A stretch of DNA of 64,000 nucleotides, taken from positions 930,001-994,000 of the forward strand of contig NC_015581.1 of the NCBI RefSeq assembly GCF_000214825.1, read 5' to 3'. The notes beneath the pieces are model-generated. The model did not search any database and had not been told where the DNA came from. It was given only the letters and a program-made list of their open reading frames with translations. This document shows positions 36,259 through 45,911 of the stretch, in pieces. The DNA is from Thiomicrospira cyclica ALM1 (GTDB lineage Bacteria; Pseudomonadota; Gammaproteobacteria; Thiomicrospirales; Thiomicrospiraceae). Each line of letters starts with the position of its first letter. The stretch's first letter is position 1. A program made the position numbers and the translations under genes.

Positions 36259-38895
36259 TTAATCATTTTCCTGTTGTTGCGTGGATTCTTCGATATTGGC
36301 AACGGCTTCATCTGGGTTACCTTCGTCACTGAGAGTTACGTCTTCAAGCTCGATATCGTCTTCGTCATCAGACATATTTACGACCGCAATACCAACCACC
36401 CATTCATCTTTGCCAACATTAATTAGCTTTACACCTTGGGTGTTACGACCTACGACCGAAATTTCCGCCACACGCGTTCTTACTAGCGTGCCTTTGTTGG
36501 TGATTAAGACCACTTCCTGATCAGTTGTAACGGACACGGCCGAAACAACCTTACCATTACGTTCACTAGTTTTAATTGAAATAACCCCCTGACCACCGCG
36601 ATTAATGGTTGAGTAATCTTCAACAGGCGTACACTTACCAAAACCATGTTCTGTCGCAGTCAAAATCAGGGTATTTGCTTGGGCAATTTGCATCGACATC
36701 ACAGACTGACCTTCAGCCAGTTTCATACCGCGCACACCACGTGCTTGACGCCCCATCACCCGGACATCATTTTCATTAAAACGAATAGCTTTACCACCAT
36801 CGGCAAACAACATCACATCCTGTTCACCATTGGTTAAGGCTGTGCCAACGAGTTCATCACCATCTAGCAAATCAAGGGCAATGATGCCATTTGCGCGTGG
36901 ACGAGAAAAATCGATTAATTTGACCCGTTTAACGATGGCATGTTTAGTCGCCATAAATACAGAATGTTGTTCGTCAAACTCACTAACCGGCAAAATAGAT
37001 GAAATACTCTCACCTTCATCCAATGGGAAGACATTTACGATCGGCTTACCACGCGCACCCCGCCCCGCCAATGGTAACTGCCAGGTTTTTTTCCAATAGA
37101 GCTTGCCACGATTAGAGAAGCACAACAACATATCGTGGGTGCTGGCAACCAAAATTTGACCAACCTCATCCTCTTCTTTCATCGCAGTAGCTGACTTGCC
37201 GCGACCACCGCGTTTTTGAGCACGATAATCACTCAATGGCTGGGTTTTGATGTAACCATCTTGTGAAAGTGTCACGATACGTTCTTCAACAGCGATTAAA
37301 TCTTCTTCATCAAGATCTAGGTAAGCATGGTCAATCTCGGTACGACGGGTATCGCCATATTCGTCTTTCACCGCGATTAGTTCTTCACGTACCACTTCGG
37401 TTAAACGATCCGGATTGCGTAAAATCTCCAAGAATTCAAAAATTTTCGCAATCAATGCTTTGTATTCTTCAAGAATTTTGTCCTGCTCTAATCCTGTTAA
37501 ACGATTAAGACGCATATCCAAAATCGCTTGAGCCTGAACCGCAGACAAACGATAGGTATCATCCGACACCATCCCAAAACCGGCGTCCAAATCCTCAGGT
37601 CGGGTGTCTTTCGGATCAACACGTTCTAAGAGTTGTAACACATGACCTGCTGGCCAATCACGAGCTAACATGCCTTCCTTAGCAATCTGAGATGTAGCTG
37701 ATGATTTAATCAACTCAATCATTTCATCAATATTGCTCAGCGCGACCGCCAAACCTTCTAATAAATGCGCTTTTTCACGGGCTTTACGCAGTTCAAAAAT
37801 CGTCCGTCTGGTGACAACTTCACGACGATGACGCACAAAGGCTTGAATAATTTCTTGTAAATTTAATAGCTTAGGCTGACCATTGATTAACGCCACCATG
37901 TTGATACCAAACACGGTTTGCATAGACGTTAATTTATAAAGGTTGTTAATCATTACATCGGCATTTTCACCACGACGAAGTTCAATAACAATGCGCATAC
38001 CATCTTTGTCTGACTCATCACGCAGCGCCGTAATCCCTTCAATTTTCTTTTCTTTGATTAACTCTGCAATGCGTTCAATCAGCTTCGCTTTGTTAACCTG
38101 GTACGGGATTTCATTAACAATAATGGCTTGTTTGCCGGACTTATCGGTTTCAATCAAGGTTCTTGCGCGAATCTGGACACGACCGCGCCCTGTTTCATAA
38201 GCTTCGCGAATACCGCGCGTACCATTAATAATGCCATGGGTTGGAAAATCAGGCCCTGGTAAATGCTCAACCAAACCGGCAATATCAATATCTGGGTTAT
38301 CAATAAAAGCAATACAAGCATTAATCGTTTCGGTAAGGTTATGAGGAGGTATATTGGTTGCCATCCCCACCGCAATACCAGCTGAACCATTAACCAATAA
38401 ATTAGGAATACGGCTTGGCAGTACGTTGGGTTCCGATTCTGAACCATCATAGTTAGGCGTAAAATCAACGGTTTCTTTATCAAGATCTGCTAACAACTCA
38501 TGAGCAATTTTCGCCATACGTACTTCGGTATAGCGCATAGCCGCAGGGTTATCGCCATCAATCGAACCAAAGTTACCTTGGCCATCGACCAACATATAAC
38601 GCAATGAAAAAGGCTGAGCCATACGAACAATAGTGTCGTAAACCGCGGTATCACCATGTGGGTGATACTTACCAATCACATCACCAACCACACGCGCCGA
38701 TTTTTTATAAGGTTTATTGTAATCGTTGTGCAACTCATTCATGGCAAATAGCACGCGCCGATGCACAGGCTTAAGCCCATCACGAACATCGGGTAACGCT
38801 CGGCCAATGATGACACTCATGGCATAACTTAAATAGGATTGTTGCATTTCCTCTACTAAGGAAATGGGATGTATTTCACGTGCAAATTCCGACAT
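36259..38895 (-). CDS. gyrA: DNA gyrase subunit A
   Basis: Breakage-reunion subunit of gyrase. Numbering matches E. coli at the N terminus: the active-site Tyr122 is in AAMRYTEVR, and the quinolone-pocket residues are Thr83 and Asp87 ([13 protein letters not shown]). The GyrA box is QKRGGRGKS before the C-terminal beta-pinwheel, and an acidic tail closes the protein. Length 878. The Arg that E. coli CcdB needs (in the LRLxxLTGLE helix) is conserved here as [10 protein letters not shown], relevant to the ccdAB pair 2.3 kb away. A TATAAT (38933-38938, minus strand) lies upstream. Confidence 0.98.
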   Translation of the reverse strand: MSEFAREIHPISLVEEMQQSYLSYAMSVIIGRALPDVRDGLKPVHRRVLFAMNELHNDYNKPYKKSARVVGDVIGKYHPHGDTAVYDTIVRMAQPFSLRYMLVDGQGNFGSIDGDNPAAMRYTEVRMAKIAHELLADLDKETVDFTPNYDGSESEPNVLPSRIPNLLVNGSAGIAVGMATNIPPHNLTETINACIAFIDNPDIDIAGLVEHLPGPDFPTHGIINGTRGIREAYETGRGRVQIRARTLIETDKSGKQAIIVNEIPYQVNKAKLIERIAELIKEKKIEGITALRDESDKDGMRIVIELRRGENADVMINNLYKLTSMQTVFGINMVALINGQPKLLNLQEIIQAFVRHRREVVTRRTIFELRKAREKAHLLEGLAVALSNIDEMIELIKSSATSQIAKEGMLARDWPAGHVLQLLERVDPKDTRPEDLDAGFGMVSDDTYRLSAVQAQAILDMRLNRLTGLEQDKILEEYKALIAKIFEFLEILRNPDRLTEVVREELIAVKDEYGDTRRTEIDHAYLDLDEEDLIAVEERIVTLSQDGYIKTQPLSDYRAQKRGGRGKSATAMKEEDEVGQILVASTHDMLLCFSNRGKLYWKKTWQLPLAGRGARGKPIVNVFPLDEGESISSILPVSEFDEQHSVFMATKHAIVKRVKLIDFSRPRANGIIALDLLDGDELVGTALTNGEQDVMLFADGGKAIRFNENDVRVMGRQARGVRGMKLAEGQSVMSMQIAQANTLILTATEHGFGKCTPVEDYSTINRGGQGVISIKTSERNGKVVSAVSVTTDQEVVLITNKGTLVRTRVAEISVVGRNTQGVKLINVGKDEWVVGIAVVNMSDDEDDIELEDVTLSDEGNPDEAVANIEESTQQQEND

Positions 38896-38932
38896 GCCGC
38901 ATCCATTTTGATTTAGTTTGACATAAATATGA

Positions 38933-38938
38933 ATTATA
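38933..38938 (-). promoter_or_regulatory. Probable -10 box of gyrA
   Basis: Perfect TATAAT on the minus strand, 38 bases before the gyrA start. The -35 region is poor, which is common for supercoiling-sensitive gyrase promoters, but I cannot show that regulation here. Confidence 0.4.
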
Positions 38939-39042
38939 ACCTATTTCTTCACAATATCCCCAGCTCTAGAGCCAGAAAAAAAGACAAGTTAGCTGAGTTT
39001 CGCTAAACTATCTGCTCGCTTAACGCTTTGAAGGATGCGAAT

Positions 39043-39762
39043 ATGCCACATTCAGTGAATGTTGATGAGCAAGAAATTAATCATTTTAATCAACAAGCCC
39101 ATCAATGGTGGGACCCAAATGGCCAGTTTAACGCCTTACATAAGCTCAATCCCTTGCGGATGGATTTTATTCAACAGCATCAGACCTTAATGGCTAAACA
39201 GGTTTTAGATGTCGGTTGCGGTGGCGGCATCCTCTCTGAAGCCATGGCGCAAGCCGGGGCAGAAGTCACTGGACTAGACCTAGCGGCCGACCTATTGCAA
39301 ATTGCGCGGCTTCATGCACTAGATACGGGTGTCAACGTCCATTATGTATTAGACGATGTTGCAAAACATGCCCAAAGCAATTCAGCACAGTACGATATGG
39401 TCACCTGCATGGAAATGCTCGAACACGTCCCCGACCCACAAGCTATTCTTCATGCCTGTGCACAAGCTGTTAAACCAGGCGGCTGGGTATTTTGTTCCAC
39501 GCTTAATCGCTCCAACAAGTCCTTGCTTTTAGCCGTCATTACTGCCGAGTACGTGTTAAATCTTGTACCACGCGGCACACATCACCATGATAAGTTTATT
39601 AAGCCCAGTGAGTTAACGCAAATGGGTCGTGAAGCAGGCCTGGTGATGCAAAAAACCGCAGGAATGGAATTTAATCCTATTTTAAAACGCTATCGTCTTA
39701 ATGATGATTTAAGTATTAACTATCTAATGGCTTTTCAAAAGCCTCTTAACCCAGCATCCTAG
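39043..39762 (+). CDS. ubiG: Ubiquinone biosynthesis O-methyltransferase
   Basis: SAM-dependent enzyme performing both O-methylations of ubiquinone synthesis. The N terminus NVDEQEINHFNQQAHQWWDP is diagnostic, followed by SAM motif I VLDVGCGGGILSEAMAQ (about 54-70), GLDLAADLL and EMLEHVPDP. The ATG at 39043 has an AAGGA site; a TTG five codons earlier is the alternative. The 239 residues are normal. It is the first gene of ubiG-gph-SDR, an order known from Pseudomonas and relatives. Confidence 0.96.
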   Translation: MPHSVNVDEQEINHFNQQAHQWWDPNGQFNALHKLNPLRMDFIQQHQTLMAKQVLDVGCGGGILSEAMAQAGAEVTGLDLAADLLQIARLHALDTGVNVHYVLDDVAKHAQSNSAQYDMVTCMEMLEHVPDPQAILHACAQAVKPGGWVFCSTLNRSNKSLLLAVITAEYVLNLVPRGTHHHDKFIKPSELTQMGREAGLVMQKTAGMEFNPILKRYRLNDDLSINYLMAFQKPLNPAS

Positions 39763-39771
39763 AGCTAACGA

Positions 39772-40440
39772 ATGAGTAAACCTTTTGATTGTGTGTTATT
39801 TGACCTCGATGGTACGTTGTTAGATACCTCGTATGACTTTAGTTATGCCTTAAATCTGCTCTGCGAGCAACATCAATTGACTCCGCCAAGTTATGATGTG
39901 GTACGCAATACCGTATCTCAGGGCGGTGCGGCAGTGACAGCCCTCGCCTTTAGCCCTGATAACCCAGCGAAATTTGAGCAACAACGACAAGCGTTTCTTG
40001 CGCTCTACAAACAGCACATTAATTTACATACCCATATTTTTCCTGGCTTGTTAGCAGGCCTGGTACACCTTACCAAGCATAATATGCCCTGGGGCATTGT
40101 CACCAACAAACCGCAAGGTTTAACCGAACACCTGTTGAGTTTTTTCGAATTTCCTACGCCACCCAAAACCGTGATTTGTGGCGATACCTTAGCGGTGCGC
40201 AAACCCCATCCGGAGCCTATGTGGTTGGCAGCGCAAGAATGTGGTGTCGATCCCAAGCGTTGCTTGTATCTTGGTGACCATCCTCGAGATATTGAAGCAG
40301 GTATGAATGCCGGCATGCAAACCGGTGCGGTCTTGTTTGGCTATATGTCGGCAGAAAAAATGACCAACTTGGCGCAAGCCGATCATATTTTTCGCACTCC
40401 TTACGACATAACAAAATTTTTAACAGAACGGGTTAAGTAA
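39772..40440 (+). CDS. gph: Phosphoglycolate phosphatase-like HAD hydrolase
   Basis: HAD phosphatase with the nucleophile motif VLFDLDGTLLDT (residues about 8-19), motif II VTNKP and motif III/IV KPHPEPM and LGDHPRDIEAG. The 222 residues fit Gph/MupP-type phosphatases that follow ubiG. In Pseudomonas the protein in this position (MupP) dephosphorylates MurNAc-6-phosphate, so the substrate may be that or phosphoglycolate, the latter useful to a carbon-fixing cell. The end overlaps the next start by one base (TAATG). Confidence 0.85.
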   Translation: MSKPFDCVLFDLDGTLLDTSYDFSYALNLLCEQHQLTPPSYDVVRNTVSQGGAAVTALAFSPDNPAKFEQQRQAFLALYKQHINLHTHIFPGLLAGLVHLTKHNMPWGIVTNKPQGLTEHLLSFFEFPTPPKTVICGDTLAVRKPHPEPMWLAAQECGVDPKRCLYLGDHPRDIEAGMNAGMQTGAVLFGYMSAEKMTNLAQADHIFRTPYDITKFLTERVK

Positions 40441-41171
40441 TGGATTTACAACAACATTCAGAAACTATGAAGACATTTTTAATTACCGGTGCCGCGCATG
40501 GCTTAGGTCGCGCACTCGCGCAACACTTGCACAACGAACAGCATCAGTTAATCCTAATTGATAAGGACCTAAAAGCCTTAAACGCGCTCTATGATGAATT
40601 AGATACGGCTGGTTGGAACAATGTGTATTTATTTCCAATGGATCTCGCCGGTTCGGCTCAGGCAGAGTTTGAACAGTTACAACAAGGCTTAACATCATTT
40701 GCCTCACTGGATGGCGTGTTTTTGAATGCCGGCATTCTTCCTGCACTGACCCCTATTGAACACTTTGACCCGCTACAGTGGTATGAAGTGCTGCAAACCA
40801 ATTTAAATGCCAACTTCCATCTCATTCAAACTTGTTTGCCTAAGTTACAAGCCGTTAATCAGCCTAATAATCCGGCTAACCAGGCGTGGTTGGTGGCGAT
40901 TTCTGATCAAGCGATTAGCCAGCCGCAAGCTTACTATGGTGCCTATGCCGTCGCAAAAGCCGGTTTAGAGCAATTGGTGAAAATGACCGCCAAAGAAAAC
41001 GACCGTATTCAAGGCATCATCGCTCGCCTACCGCCACTAGCCGGTCATTTCCGTAGCAAACTATTTCCTGGTGAACCGCCCTGCCAAAATGAAACGGTTG
41101 AATCGGCTGCGGAACGAATTATCTTGAGCTGCTCAAAGCAGGCGCAGCATGCCGATATCGAGGTGCTTTAA
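40440..41171 (+). CDS. YciK-like short-chain dehydrogenase
   Basis: A 243-residue SDR oxidoreductase. The cofactor motif is TGAAHGLGRALAQHL (residues about 17-31), the NAG motif is LNAGIL, and the catalytic Tyr-x3-Lys is in YGAYAVAKAGL. It corresponds to the SDR that follows ubiG and gph in many gammaproteobacteria (YciK family), whose substrate is unknown. The translated N terminus begins with nine poorly conserved residues; an internal ATG at residue 10 (MKTFLITGAA) is an alternative start. It overlaps gph by one base. Confidence 0.85.
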   Translation: MDLQQHSETMKTFLITGAAHGLGRALAQHLHNEQHQLILIDKDLKALNALYDELDTAGWNNVYLFPMDLAGSAQAEFEQLQQGLTSFASLDGVFLNAGILPALTPIEHFDPLQWYEVLQTNLNANFHLIQTCLPKLQAVNQPNNPANQAWLVAISDQAISQPQAYYGAYAVAKAGLEQLVKMTAKENDRIQGIIARLPPLAGHFRSKLFPGEPPCQNETVESAAERIILSCSKQAQHADIEVL

Positions 41172-41209
41172 CCATGAATATTATCGATTTCGCAATTATG
41201 CTGTGAGAT

Positions 41210-41524
41210 TTAAATCCCTGCAACCAACATATCGACAGCTGACAAGATAACATCTCGATAGCTTTCAACTGAAATGACAGACTCACTTAATTGCTTTTTT
41301 GAAACCGAAGTTAACAAGTGAGTCATCAATACATAATCGGTTTGATTAAGCTGAATAACAGGCGTGAGTCGCTCTAAACATTTATTAACCAACTCAAGTG
41401 GCGATAATGGAATAACAACTCGCGTATTCAAATCAGCCAATAACTCATGCTGGATATCGATAAAAAAAGGATAAACAATGTTTGAAGTTTGGTTTTCATT
41501 TTTATAAAGAATGAATTGCCCCAT
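41210..41524 (-). CDS. ccdB: CcdB-family toxin
   Basis: A 104-residue protein with the CcdB pattern: FILYKNENQTSNIVYPFFID, then VVIPLSPLELV and a long C-terminal helix. F-plasmid CcdB poisons gyrase through the C-terminal Trp-Gly-Ile; here the end is VAGI, so Gly-Ile remain but the Trp is Ala. This makes classical gyrase poisoning doubtful. The start overlaps the ccdA stop by one base (TGATG); a GTG one codon earlier is also possible. It lies between the convergent SDR gene and ccdA. Confidence 0.88.
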   Translation of the reverse strand: MGQFILYKNENQTSNIVYPFFIDIQHELLADLNTRVVIPLSPLELVNKCLERLTPVIQLNQTDYVLMTHLLTSVSKKQLSESVISVESYRDVILSAVDMLVAGI

Positions 41525-41769
41525 CACAACACCCTATGCTCGTCGGAGAATAAGCCGTGTTTATCGGTAAAGTCATTCATCGCATTGATAGCAGAACGAT
41601 TTTGATTTAACCAATTATCGCGTGCTTTTTGTTTCAACTTCTCTAACAAAGCTTGTTCCAAGGTTGCAGAAATATTGATATTTTCAGCGCGTGCCTTGGC
41701 TAACAAATCAGCATTTAAACTCACATTCGTTGGTTTTTTTACCGCTGTTTCGTCAAATAAATAAGACAT
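41524..41769 (-). CDS. ccdA: CcdA-family antitoxin
   Basis: An 81-residue antitoxin. The N-terminal part (KKPTNVSLNADLLAKARAEN, about 10-29) is the ribbon-helix-helix DNA-binding region, and the C-terminal half (about 40-81, ARDNWLNQNRSAINAMNDFT followed by DKHGLFSDEHR) is the toxin-binding tail typical of CcdA. A GAGG site precedes the ATG. The family represses its own operon; an inverted repeat 19 bases upstream is the best operator candidate. It is coupled to ccdB. Confidence 0.9.
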   Translation of the reverse strand: MSYLFDETAVKKPTNVSLNADLLAKARAENINISATLEQALLEKLKQKARDNWLNQNRSAINAMNDFTDKHGLFSDEHRVL

Positions 41770-41787
41770 ACAAACCTCACATACTAA

Positions 41788-41806
41788 TGCGCATAAAATA
41801 TGCGCA
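41788..41806. promoter_or_regulatory. Inverted repeat upstream of ccdAB, candidate operator
   Basis: TGCGCAT (41788-41794) and ATGCGCA (41800-41806) form a perfect 7-bp inverted repeat with a 5-base A/T spacer, 19 bases before ccdA. A ribbon-helix-helix dimer such as CcdA could bind it; that is inference. Confidence 0.5.
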
Positions 41807-41843
41807 CTAGCTAAATTAACAGATTCTACTTCAGTAAGCTAGC

Positions 41844-44165
41844 CTACTTGCGTTTTAATTGTGCGAATTTATCCGCTAAGGTACCGAAGCTGTTATTGGG
41901 TGTTGTTGCAGGTGACTTGGCGTGTTGTTGATATGTTTTTTTCGCCGATGCAGCTTGCGCCACCAGACCCGGAGAACTAGCCGTTTGATTGACCACCGGA
42001 CTAGTCTTCATCGACAAACTAATGCGCTTACGGGCGGCATCAACCTCTAATACGGTCACCTTCACTATCTGCCCCGCTTTCACCACCTCACGTGGATCGC
42101 TGACAAAGGTGTTCGACAGATGCGAAATATGCACCAGCCCGTCTTGATGCACCCCGACATCTACAAAAGCGCCAAAATGCGTCACATTGGTGACCACACC
42201 TTCCAACACCAGGCCTGGTGTTAAGTCGTTTATTTCAGTAATCGCGTCATTAAATTGTGCGGTTTGAAAAGTCGGCCGAGGATCACGCCCCGGTTTTTCC
42301 AGTTCAACTAAAATATCACGTAACGTCGGCAAGCCAATATTATCAGTGACAAAATCCTGAATCTTAATTTGTTTAATCAACGCGCTTTGACCAATCAAAT
42401 CACCGACTTTTACCCCTAAACGCTGCGCCATTTGTTCAACAATCGCATAGGATTCCGGATGCACCGCCGATTGATCCAGCGGATGCTCACCCTGTCGAAT
42501 GCGTAAAAACCCGGCACATTGTTCAAAGGCTTTCGGCCCCAATCGCGGCACTGTTTTCAGTTGCTTACGATTACGAAACGAACCGTTATGATCGCGCCAA
42601 GCCACAATATTTTTGGCCAAAGTCGATGATAAACCGGACACATAACTCAACAAGGCACTGGAAGCGGTATTTAAATCCACCCCGACCGAGTTGACACAAT
42701 CCTCAACCGTGGTTTGCAAGGATTGCGCCAACGCAGCTTGATTGACATCATGCTGATACTGCCCGACGCCAATCGCTTTCGGATCGATTTTCACCAACTC
42801 CGCCAATGGGTCTTGCAAGCGTCGACCAATCGAAATCGCACCACGAATCGTCACATCCAACTCAGGGAATTCCTGCTGCGCGATCTCGGATGCCGAATAG
42901 ACCGACGCTCCCGCCTCCGATACCACCACTTTTTGGGTCTGGCTTAATTTAAAGTCTTTTAAGGTTTCCGACACCAGCTGCTCGGTTTCGCGTGACGCCG
43001 TGCCATTACCAATGCTCACCAATTCAACCCCATAGTCTTTAATCAACTTAGCCAACTGCTGTTTACTTTGATCCCATTGGTTTTGTGGTGCGTGCGGATA
43101 GATCACCGCTTGATGGAGAAACTTACCGGTTTGATCCACCAGCGCTAATTTCACCCCGGTGCGATAACCCGGATCCAGTGCCAGCGTGACTTTAGCACCC
43201 GCCGGTGCGGCAAGTAACAAGTCTTTTAAGTTCTGTGCAAAGACCTCAATCGCGACCTGTTCGGCTTGATCACGCAAGCGGCTAAACAATTCGTTTTCCA
43301 ATGACTTCGCCAATTTTAATCGCCAGGCCTGGTGAATAATTTGACTAAAAAAGATCTGGCTGGGCAAACGTTCAAACTGCAACTGATGGAATTGCTGAAT
43401 TCTGGCTAAAAACGGATGCGATGCCGAAGACTCAACATCAGGCAAATCCAATTTAAGGCGCAAAACCCCGGCTTGCTCACCACGAAATAACGCCAGCGCA
43501 CGGTGCGATGGGATTTTATGAACCGGCTCAAGATAGTCGTAATAATCTTTAAATTTTTCGCCTTCGTCCACCGCTCCGCTGACTAACTGGCTGGTGACCA
43601 CACCTTCACGCCATAGGGTTTCGCGTAACTCGGCTACCAGGCCTGGTGCCTGCGACAACTGTTCCGTTAAGATGTCCTGCGCACCGCTTAATGCCGCTTC
43701 AGCGGTTTCGATGCCCTTCTCAGGGTTAATATAGGCCTGCGCTTCGTTTAGCGGATCAAGTTGCGGATTGGCCAATAATGCCTGCGCCAGCGGGTCAAGC
43801 CCCGCTTCTTTGGCTTTTAAGGCTTTCGAGTTGCGGGTGAGTTTGTAAGGGCGATAAATGTCTTCCAACTCGGTTTTACTAAAGGTGTTTTCCACCGCAC
43901 TTTGCAGTTCCGGGGTGAGTTTTTGTTGCGCCGCCAAGCTTTTGAGAATGGTTTGTTTACGCTCATGCAGACTGGTTAAATACCCCAAACGAATTTCGAG
44001 CTGACGTAACTGATTATCGTCCAAGCCTTGGGTGACTTCTTTACGATAGCGCGCGATAAACGGCACCGTTGCGCCCTCGCTGAGTAAGGCAATCGCTGCC
44101 GCCACTTGATTGGGTTTTACCTTTAATTCCTCGGCAATAATTTGCGCAAAATTTAAATGGTCCAT
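41844..44165 (-). CDS. tex: Tex-like RNA-binding transcription accessory protein
   Basis: A 773-residue Tex family protein. N-terminal helical domain (AAAIALLSEGATVPFIARYR, about 23-42), RNase H-like YqgF domain (TLALDPGYRTGVKLALVD), helix-hairpin-helix repeats (LNTASSALLSYVSGLSSTLA and VPRLGPKAFEQCAGFLRI) and a C-terminal S1 domain (LVLEGVVTNVTHFGAFVDVG, then VHQDGLVHIS). Tex is an Spt6-related nucleic-acid binder affecting transcription and virulence genes in other bacteria. A terminator separates it from lysS upstream. Three CAGGCCTG palindromes occur, including the longest in the window (18 bp). Confidence 0.96.
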   Translation of the reverse strand: MDHLNFAQIIAEELKVKPNQVAAAIALLSEGATVPFIARYRKEVTQGLDDNQLRQLEIRLGYLTSLHERKQTILKSLAAQQKLTPELQSAVENTFSKTELEDIYRPYKLTRNSKALKAKEAGLDPLAQALLANPQLDPLNEAQAYINPEKGIETAEAALSGAQDILTEQLSQAPGLVAELRETLWREGVVTSQLVSGAVDEGEKFKDYYDYLEPVHKIPSHRALALFRGEQAGVLRLKLDLPDVESSASHPFLARIQQFHQLQFERLPSQIFFSQIIHQAWRLKLAKSLENELFSRLRDQAEQVAIEVFAQNLKDLLLAAPAGAKVTLALDPGYRTGVKLALVDQTGKFLHQAVIYPHAPQNQWDQSKQQLAKLIKDYGVELVSIGNGTASRETEQLVSETLKDFKLSQTQKVVVSEAGASVYSASEIAQQEFPELDVTIRGAISIGRRLQDPLAELVKIDPKAIGVGQYQHDVNQAALAQSLQTTVEDCVNSVGVDLNTASSALLSYVSGLSSTLAKNIVAWRDHNGSFRNRKQLKTVPRLGPKAFEQCAGFLRIRQGEHPLDQSAVHPESYAIVEQMAQRLGVKVGDLIGQSALIKQIKIQDFVTDNIGLPTLRDILVELEKPGRDPRPTFQTAQFNDAITEINDLTPGLVLEGVVTNVTHFGAFVDVGVHQDGLVHISHLSNTFVSDPREVVKAGQIVKVTVLEVDAARKRISLSMKTSPVVNQTASSPGLVAQAASAKKTYQQHAKSPATTPNNSFGTLADKFAQLKRK
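42205..42222. repeat. Longest member of the CAGGCCTG palindrome family
   Basis: AACACCAGGCCTGGTGTT is a perfect 18-bp palindrome inside tex, where it encodes part of Pro-Gly-Leu. Two further copies lie in the same gene at 43324-43331 and 43638-43645. Confidence 0.95.
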
Positions 44166-44182
44166 AGGTGTCCTTTGATAAC

Positions 44183-44207
44183 AAAAACCCCGTAAAAACG
44201 GGGTTTT
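44183..44207 (-). terminator. Terminator between lysS and tex
   Basis: AAAACCCCGT (44184-44193) pairs with ACGGGGTTTT (44198-44207) around four A's; on the minus strand five T's follow. It lies 46 bases after lysS and 18 bases before the tex start. Confidence 0.9.
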
Positions 44208-44252
44208 AAGTTAACGCAATCTGCGTCGTTTCTGTTCAGCGTAATGCGACTA

Positions 44253-45773
44253 TTAAGCCGGACGCATATGCGGAAATAATAAAACATCCTTGATGCTCGC
44301 CGCGTCGGTGAACAGCATCACCAGCCGGTCGATACCGATGCCCTGTCCGGCCGCCGGTGGCATACCGTGCTCTAATGCAGTGATAAAGTCGGCATCGTAA
44401 TGCATGGCTTCATCATCGCCGGCATCCTTAGCGCGAACTTGATCCATAAAACGCTCGGCTTGGTCTTCGGCATCGTTTAATTCAGAGAACCCATTGGCCA
44501 GTTCACGCCCACCGATAAACAATTCAAAACGGTCGGTAACAAACGGATTCGCGTCATTACGACGTGCAAGCGGTGATACTTCCGCTGGATACTCGGTGAT
44601 AAAGGTCGGGTCCATTAAACGATGTTCAACGGTTTCTTCGAAAATCTCGGTTTGAATTTTGCCTAAGCCATAACCAGGCCTGATGTCGATTTTTAGTTTT
44701 TCCGCTAACGAAATGCAATATTCGATGTCATCAAGGTCTTCAACCTTCACACCTTCGTTATACAGGGCAATCGAATCTTTCATGGTGATTCGGGCAAACG
44801 GCTTATCAAAGTGAAATACTTGACCTTGATAAGGAACCTGGCCAGAACCCAGTACCATCTGAGCCAATTCTTTAAACATCTCTTCGGTGTAATCCATCAT
44901 ATCGATGTAGTCGGCATAGGCCTCATAAAACTCGACCATGGTGAACTCCGGGTTATGGCGGGTGGACAAGCCTTCATTGCGGAAATTACGGTTAATCTCA
45001 AACACCTTTTCAAAGCCACCGACCAACAAACGCTTAAGGTAAAGCTCTGGCGCAATACGCAAATACAGCGGCATATCCAACGCATTGTGGTGGGTCACAA
45101 AGGGCTTCGCCGATGCGCCGCCCGGAATCACCTGCATCATTGGGGTTTCGACTTCCATAAAGCCTTTACGCACAAAAAATTCACGCATCGCATGAATCAC
45201 TTTTGAGCGGGTTTCAAAGGTTCTGCGGCTTTGCTCAGACATAATCAAGTCTAGGTAACGCTGGCGATAACGGACTTCTTGATCTTGCAAACCATGGAAC
45301 TTATCCGGTAGTGGGCGCAAAGCCTTGGTTATCAGCTCAATCGATTCAACGTGAATCGATAATTCATCAGTATTGGTTTTAAACAAATACCCACTCACTC
45401 CAACGATGTCGCCCAAATCCCATCTTTTAAATTGCTCGTTGTAAAAACCTTCCGGCAATTCATCACGAGTAACATAGGCTTGAATACGACCGCTCATATC
45501 TTGCAAGGTGGCAAAGCTGGCTTTACCCATAATGCGACGCAACATCATGCGGCCGGCAACCTTTACACGCACCGGCTCCATGGCGGCTAACTCATCTTTG
45601 GTTTTATCGCCGTAGGTGCTTTGTAAATCCTGTGCTAACACATCACGACGGAAGGTATTCGGATAAGCCTGCCCTGCTTGACGCAAGCCGTCTAATTTGG
45701 CGCGGCGCTCGGCAATGATTTTGTTTTCGTCTAGCTCAGGCGTGTTTGAAGATGTTGATTGCTGTTCTGACAT
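44253..45773 (-). CDS. lysS: Lysyl-tRNA synthetase, class II
   Basis: Charges tRNA-Lys. An N-terminal anticodon-binding OB domain ([18 protein letters not shown], about 70-87) is followed by the class II core with motif 2 ([26 protein letters not shown]) and motif 3 ([12 protein letters not shown]). The 506 residues are normal for bacteria. It lies downstream of prfB, the conserved prfB-lysS pair, but with a structured spacer of 138 bases. A terminator follows. Confidence 0.97.
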   Translation of the reverse strand: MSEQQSTSSNTPELDENKIIAERRAKLDGLRQAGQAYPNTFRRDVLAQDLQSTYGDKTKDELAAMEPVRVKVAGRMMLRRIMGKASFATLQDMSGRIQAYVTRDELPEGFYNEQFKRWDLGDIVGVSGYLFKTNTDELSIHVESIELITKALRPLPDKFHGLQDQEVRYRQRYLDLIMSEQSRRTFETRSKVIHAMREFFVRKGFMEVETPMMQVIPGGASAKPFVTHHNALDMPLYLRIAPELYLKRLLVGGFEKVFEINRNFRNEGLSTRHNPEFTMVEFYEAYADYIDMMDYTEEMFKELAQMVLGSGQVPYQGQVFHFDKPFARITMKDSIALYNEGVKVEDLDDIEYCISLAEKLKIDIRPGYGLGKIQTEIFEETVEHRLMDPTFITEYPAEVSPLARRNDANPFVTDRFELFIGGRELANGFSELNDAEDQAERFMDQVRAKDAGDDEAMHYDADFITALEHGMPPAAGQGIGIDRLVMLFTDAASIKDVLLFPHMRPA

Positions 45774-45809
45774 GTTCCATTCCTAATTTTGTCTGTTGTT
45801 CACTACAGG

Positions 45810-45892
45810 GATACGATGATATTCAATCTTTGGTGCTTTCGCCTTGAGTAAGGCGAAAGTACAAAATGGAAGCACAAGTCTGACCTCGTATC
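45810..45892. other. Nested inverted repeats in the prfB-lysS spacer
   Basis: An inner 10-bp perfect hairpin, CTTTCGCCTT (45836-45845) with AAGGCGAAAG (45850-45859), is enclosed by GATACGA (45810-45816) and TCGTATC (45886-45892). A competing pair GTGCTT (45833-45838)/AAGCAC (45870-45875) overlaps the inner stem. No T-run follows on either strand, so this may be a processing or regulatory structure in the prfB-lysS transcript rather than a terminator. Confidence 0.55.
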
Positions 45893-45911
45893 GCTCTAGT
45901 TACCTATTTAA

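Noticed and set aside
36259-38895. Idea that gyrA has lost the Arg needed by CcdB (a Glu appears at the LLRIL-like segment)
   Set aside because: Counting back from the GyrA box shows the relevant Arg lies earlier, in the LRLxxLTGLE helix, and it is conserved here.
41172-41209. Tiny plus-strand frame (10 codons, MNIIDFAIML) right after the SDR gene
   Set aside because: Too short to call; it could be the remnant of a next operon gene displaced by ccdAB, but there is no homologous evidence in the window.
44811-45206. 131-codon open frame antisense to lysS
   Set aside because: Shadow of a conserved gene; no ribosome-binding site or family pattern.
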